Assembly (NCBI GenBank): GCA_029202985.1
Contig: CP119316.1
Span: 1,364,001-1,428,000 of the forward strand
DNA: 64,000 nt
Direction: 5' to 3'
From: Candidatus Andeanibacterium colombiense
GTDB lineage: Bacteria > Pseudomonadota > Alphaproteobacteria > Sphingomonadales > Sphingomonadaceae
Shown: in pieces, positions 61,234-64,000 of the stretch
Layout of the letters: every line of letters begins with the position of its first letter
How positions within the stretch are numbered: position 1 is the first letter of the stretch
Program-made: the position numbers and the translations under genes
The notes under the pieces: generated by a model
What the model was told of the DNA's origin: nothing
What the model saw: the letters and a program-made list of their open reading frames with translations, nothing else
Database searches by the model: none

Positions 61234-61264
61234 GGCCCGGAGGGAAACCTCCGGGCCTTTTTTT
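61234..61264 (+). terminator. Rho-independent terminator of OmpA copy 1
   Basis: A 10-bp stem GGCCCGGAGG/CCTCCGGGCC with a GAAA tetraloop and seven T. The hairpin is almost the same as the one after OmpA copy 2. Confidence 0.92.
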
Positions 61265-61437
61265 GTGCCGGGAAGTTCCGCGAACCCCCGTCGCGCTTGA
61301 TCCATGTTGCCCGCAAGCCACAGTTGCTGCACCGCAGCAGACTTAACCTGCAGGAATCACTAGAAATGCTTCCACGGATGTGCAGTCGCACCTATGTGGG
61401 AAATCACTAACTGGTCGCACCCCCCGAAAGGACCCCA

Positions 61438-62520
61438 ATGAGAAAAACGCTTACGCTATTGGCGCTCTCCGCCGCTGCCGTCGCGACTCCCGCGATGGCG
61501 AAAGACAATGCCCCCTACATCGAAGCTGAAGGCGGCTGGGTCTTCCCGCAGGACTACAAAGTCACGGTCGAAGGCGAAGGGGAATATCAGGTCAAGGTCT
61601 CCAGCAAGCCCGGCTACGAGCTCGGCGGCTCGGTCGGCTACGATTTCGGCCACTTCCGTCTCGAAGGCGAAGTCTCCTACAAGAGCTCCGCTCTCGACCG
61701 CGTGACCTACTCGGACGACGACGATTATTACGAGGAAATCGACGGCCGCAACAAGTCGCTCGCGGGCATGGTCAACGGGATCTTCGAACTCGGCCATGAC
61801 GGCGGCGTGCAGCCTTACGTCGGCGTCGGCGCCGGTTGGGCGAAGGTCTGGGTCGGCGACAACGGCTCCGAGATCAGCGACGACAAGTTCGCTTATCAGG
61901 GCATCGCGGGCTTCCGCGTTCCGGTGAGCAGCTCGGTCGATGTCGGCCTCAAGTACCGCTATTTCCGCGTCGACAACCTCGATGCGGGCGAAGACTTCGG
62001 TGGCTCCAAGCCCGACTTCGTGAGCCACTCGGCTTTGGTGACGGTCTCGCTGGCACTTGGCGGGCACAAGGAAGCGGCTCCGCCGCCGCCTCCCCCGCCG
62101 CCGCCTCCTCCCCCGCCGCCCCCGCCTCCGCCGCCGCCGCCGCCGCCCCCCCCGCCGCCGCCGCCGGTGTGCGACAAGGGGCCGTACATCGTGTTCTTCG
62201 ACTGGGATAAGTCGGACATCACGCCCGAGGCAGCCTCCACGCTGGATTCGGCCGTTGCCGCCTATGGCAACTGCACCAACGTGCCGATCATGATGGCCGG
62301 CTATGCCGACCGTTCGGGCAGCGCGACCTACAACGTCGGCCTGTCGAACCGCCGCAACGCCTCGGTGACGAGCTATCTCACCGGCAAGGGCATTCCGTCG
62401 GGCGCGATCAGCAGCAAGGGCTTCGGCGAAGAGAACCCGCGGGTTCCGACCGCCGATGGCGTGCGCGAGCTGCAGAACCGCCGCGTCGAGATCACTTACG
62501 GACCCGGTTCGGGCAACTGA
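61438..62520 (+). CDS. OmpA-family outer-membrane protein, tandem copy 2
   Basis: 360 residues with the same plan as copy 1: signal peptide ending AMAKDNAPY, a barrel of about 195 residues, a linker, and a C-terminal OmpA peptidoglycan-binding domain (YIVFFDWDKSDITPEA, RRNASVTSYL, NRRVEITYG). The linker is 29 consecutive prolines (codons 62080-62166, nearly all CCG, CCC or CCT). Its C-terminal domain is nearly identical to copy 1, while the barrels have diverged more. It has its own ribosome site (AAGGA) and its own terminator, so it is probably transcribed separately. Confidence 0.92.
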   Translation: MRKTLTLLALSAAAVATPAMAKDNAPYIEAEGGWVFPQDYKVTVEGEGEYQVKVSSKPGYELGGSVGYDFGHFRLEGEVSYKSSALDRVTYSDDDDYYEEIDGRNKSLAGMVNGIFELGHDGGVQPYVGVGAGWAKVWVGDNGSEISDDKFAYQGIAGFRVPVSSSVDVGLKYRYFRVDNLDAGEDFGGSKPDFVSHSALVTVSLALGGHKEAAPPPPPPPPPPPPPPPPPPPPPPPPPPPPPVCDKGPYIVFFDWDKSDITPEAASTLDSAVAAYGNCTNVPIMMAGYADRSGSATYNVGLSNRRNASVTSYLTGKGIPSGAISSKGFGEENPRVPTADGVRELQNRRVEITYGPGSGN

Positions 62521-62558
62521 ACCCGGCCGCACCGCAAGGTGTGATCGAACAACAGGAA

Positions 62559-62588
62559 AGGCCCGGGGGGAAACCTCCGGGCCTTTTT
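62559..62588 (+). terminator. Rho-independent terminator of OmpA copy 2
   Basis: An AGGCCCGG.GG/CC.CCGGGCCT stem (one G:U pair) with a GAAA-type loop and five T. Confidence 0.9.
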
Positions 62589-62674
62589 GTTCGGGATCGG
62601 ATCAAAAACGATTTTCCTACACGCACTACAGGTGCCTATTTGTCCTCTCCCTTGACGGATTCGGGAGGACTTTC

Positions 62675-63298
62675 ATGAACCGCAGACCGATTTTCGACGC
62701 CGTCCGCGCGCTGCGCGGGCAGGGTTTCACGCAGGCCGAAGTCGATGCGCTGGACGAGGCGATCGACCTTGCCGAAGGTTCGCTGCCCGCACGCAAGACC
62801 GCATCACCGATCCCCGCGCCCGCGCCGGCCGGCGGGCGAACGATCGGCGCCCCCGGGCTCGCGCTGATCAAACTGTTCGAAGGCTGCGAGAAAAGAACGC
62901 CGGGCGGCAAGTTCGAAGCCTACCCCGATCCCGGCACCGGCGACAAGCCGTGGACGATCGGCTGGGGCGCGACCGGGCCGGGGATCGCGCCGGGCACGGT
63001 GTGGACTCAGGCCCAGTGCGACACCCGCCTGACCGAAGACATGCGCAGCTATGCGGCCGCGGTCGAACGCGCGCTGGGCGGCGCGCCTTGCACCGCGAAC
63101 CAGTTCGATGCGCTGGTCAGCTTCCACTACAACACCGGCGCGATCGCCAGCGCGACGCTAACGAAGAAGCACATCGCCCGGGACTACGACGGCGCGAAGG
63201 CCGAATTCGCGAAATGGAACCGCGCGGGCGGGCGGGTGATGCCCGGGCTGGTCAGGCGCCGGGCGGCCGAAGCGAAGCTTTACGCAACCGTTCTTTGA
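62675..63298 (+). CDS. Phage-type lysozyme (GH24)
   Basis: 207 residues. An N-terminal helical module (RPIFDAVRALRGQGFTQAEV, about 5-35), then a Pro/Ala linker, then a GH24 muramidase domain with Glu69 in LFEG, Asp85 in YPDPGTGDKPWTIGWG and Thr94. The spacing from the catalytic Glu to the Asp is several residues longer than the E-x8-D of T4-like enzymes. NQFDALVSFHYNTGA is conserved. There is no signal peptide. No other phage genes are near, so it may be a relic, a gene-transfer-agent lysis gene or a domesticated wall enzyme. Confidence 0.85.
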   Translation: MNRRPIFDAVRALRGQGFTQAEVDALDEAIDLAEGSLPARKTASPIPAPAPAGGRTIGAPGLALIKLFEGCEKRTPGGKFEAYPDPGTGDKPWTIGWGATGPGIAPGTVWTQAQCDTRLTEDMRSYAAAVERALGGAPCTANQFDALVSFHYNTGAIASATLTKKHIARDYDGAKAEFAKWNRAGGRVMPGLVRRRAAEAKLYATVL

Positions 63299-64000
63299 AC
63301 CGGCACCGGCGGCAGATCGTCTTCGAAGCGGTACTGCCCCTGCCCGCCGGGAACACCGTCCTTGCCCGATCCGTCGAGCGGAATCGCGCGGGCATCGGGC
63401 GAAGCGGTGGCCCTGGCGATCAGCGCGTCCTGCTCGTCGCCGCTCATCCGCTGCCACCCGTCGGGCGTCAGCCGTTCGAGCGGGCGATAGCGCACCTTGT
63501 ACTGCATCCGCGCCGAGCCTTCGACCCAGTAGCCGAGATAGACATAGGGCAGGCCGACCTCGGTCGCGCGGACGATATGATCGAGGATGATGTAATTGCC
63601 GAGCCCGGCCCGCGCTTCATGTTGCGGATCGTAGAAGCTGTAGATCATCGAATAGCCATCGGCCTGGCGGTCGGTCAGGCAGGCGCCGACCAGCCGGCCC
63701 GGTTCGCCATCGGCGGTCGGTTCGCGGTATTCGACGAGTACCGAGGTGACCGGTGTGTGTTCGACCATGTCGGCGAAGTCGGTATCGTCCATCGCCGCCA
63801 TCCCCCCGCCCGGGTGGCGGGCGCCGAGATAAAGCTGCAGCAGCTCGAATTGTTCGGTGGTGGCCCAGGGGCGGCATTCGGTCACGATCAGATCGCAATT
63901 GCGCTTCAGATTGCGCTTCTGCGTGTTCGATATCCTGAAATCGCCGGCCGCGACCCGCACCGAGACGCAGGCCCGGCAATTGCTGCAGCTCGGGCGATAG
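63280..64000 (-). CDS. bpt: Aspartate/glutamate leucyltransferase (Bpt), 5'-truncated by window edge
   Basis: 240 codons of an N-degron enzyme that attaches leucine from leucyl-tRNA to proteins starting with Asp or Glu, sending them to ClpAP. The cysteine-rich RPSCSNCRACVSVRV at the window edge is the family's N-terminal signature; FQLLQLYLGARHPGG-like and GSARMQYKVRYRP segments follow. The real start is beyond position 64000, probably 20-30 codons further. The C-terminal tail overlaps the lysozyme gene by 19 bases, tail to tail. A similar gene (ate/aat-like) is the alternative, but the motifs fit Bpt. Confidence 0.9.
   Translation of the reverse strand, partial: YRPSCSNCRACVSVRVAAGDFRISNTQKRNLKRNCDLIVTECRPWATTEQFELLQLYLGARHPGGGMAAMDDTDFADMVEHTPVTSVLVEYREPTADGEPGRLVGACLTDRQADGYSMIYSFYDPQHEARAGLGNYIILDHIVRATEVGLPYVYLGYWVEGSARMQYKVRYRPLERLTPDGWQRMSGDEQDALIARATASPDARAIPLDGSGKDGVPGGQGQYRFEDDLPPVPVQRTVA

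Noticed and set aside
61959..62240. Polyglycine protein on the minus strand at the OmpA linker
   Set aside because: It is the reverse reading of the proline codons of the OmpA gene, with no ribosome site.

Overview
The window is high-GC bacterial DNA, densely coded on both strands. It most likely comes from an alphaproteobacterium of the order Sphingomonadales (Sphingomonas, Novosphingobium or Erythrobacter-like). The signs are MipZ instead of a Min system, an uninterrupted mraZ-to-ftsZ cluster, the cobA-DUF2849-cysI-DUF934-cysH sulfur cluster, OmpA proteins with very long polyproline linkers, and the style of the dispersed palindromic repeats. Genus and species cannot be told from the sequence alone.

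Layout. 1-1.8 kb: two AraC-type regulators, the first cut by the window edge. 2.1-7.9 kb: a five-gene catabolic block made of a split PEP-synthase-like kinase (two subunits), a biotin carrier protein, a pyruvate-carboxylase-type carboxyltransferase and a HAD phosphatase. The combination resembles pathways that phosphorylate a phenolic acetophenone such as acetovanillone, carboxylate it and then remove the phosphate. No biotin carboxylase subunit is present. 8.3-12.2 kb: assimilatory sulfate reduction with siroheme synthesis. 12.4-21.9 kb: mipZ, then mostly minus-strand housekeeping genes (an epimerase, proB, obgE, tRNA-Ala, a lipoprotein, a BI-1 protein, proC, a YbjN protein, a TPR/SPOR protein).

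22.0-40.9 kb: a complete division and cell-wall (dcw) cluster read on the minus strand: mraZ-rsmH-ftsL-ftsI-murE-murF-mraY-murD-ftsW-murG-murC-murB-ddl-ftsQ-ftsA-ftsZ. Most of these genes overlap by 1-4 bases. A consensus DnaA box lies in the ftsA-ftsZ gap, and a 10-bp phased GGG array, a candidate MraZ operator, lies upstream of mraZ.

41.2-55 kb: a mixed accessory and housekeeping stretch (cysK, ferredoxin, a DNA glycosylase, tandem SDRs, phhB, ccmAB, map, an M17 peptidase) rich in palindromic repeats. Its most unusual part, 45.6-47.5 kb, holds a DUF559 nuclease-like gene enclosed by 76-77 bp terminal inverted repeats. A second, internally deleted copy of the same element lies 1.0 kb further on, with a DUF5996 gene between them. 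55-64 kb: an SH3 protein, argC, glnB-glnA with a candidate sigma-54 promoter, a glycosyltransferase, two tandem OmpA-family genes (one encoding 29 consecutive prolines), a GH24 lysozyme and a partial bpt.

No rRNA gene, CRISPR array, integrase or recognisable IS transposase was seen. Starts were chosen by overlap with the upstream gene, Shine-Dalgarno sequence and family length. Many long open frames antisense to or out of frame with these genes are GC-bias shadows and are left out.
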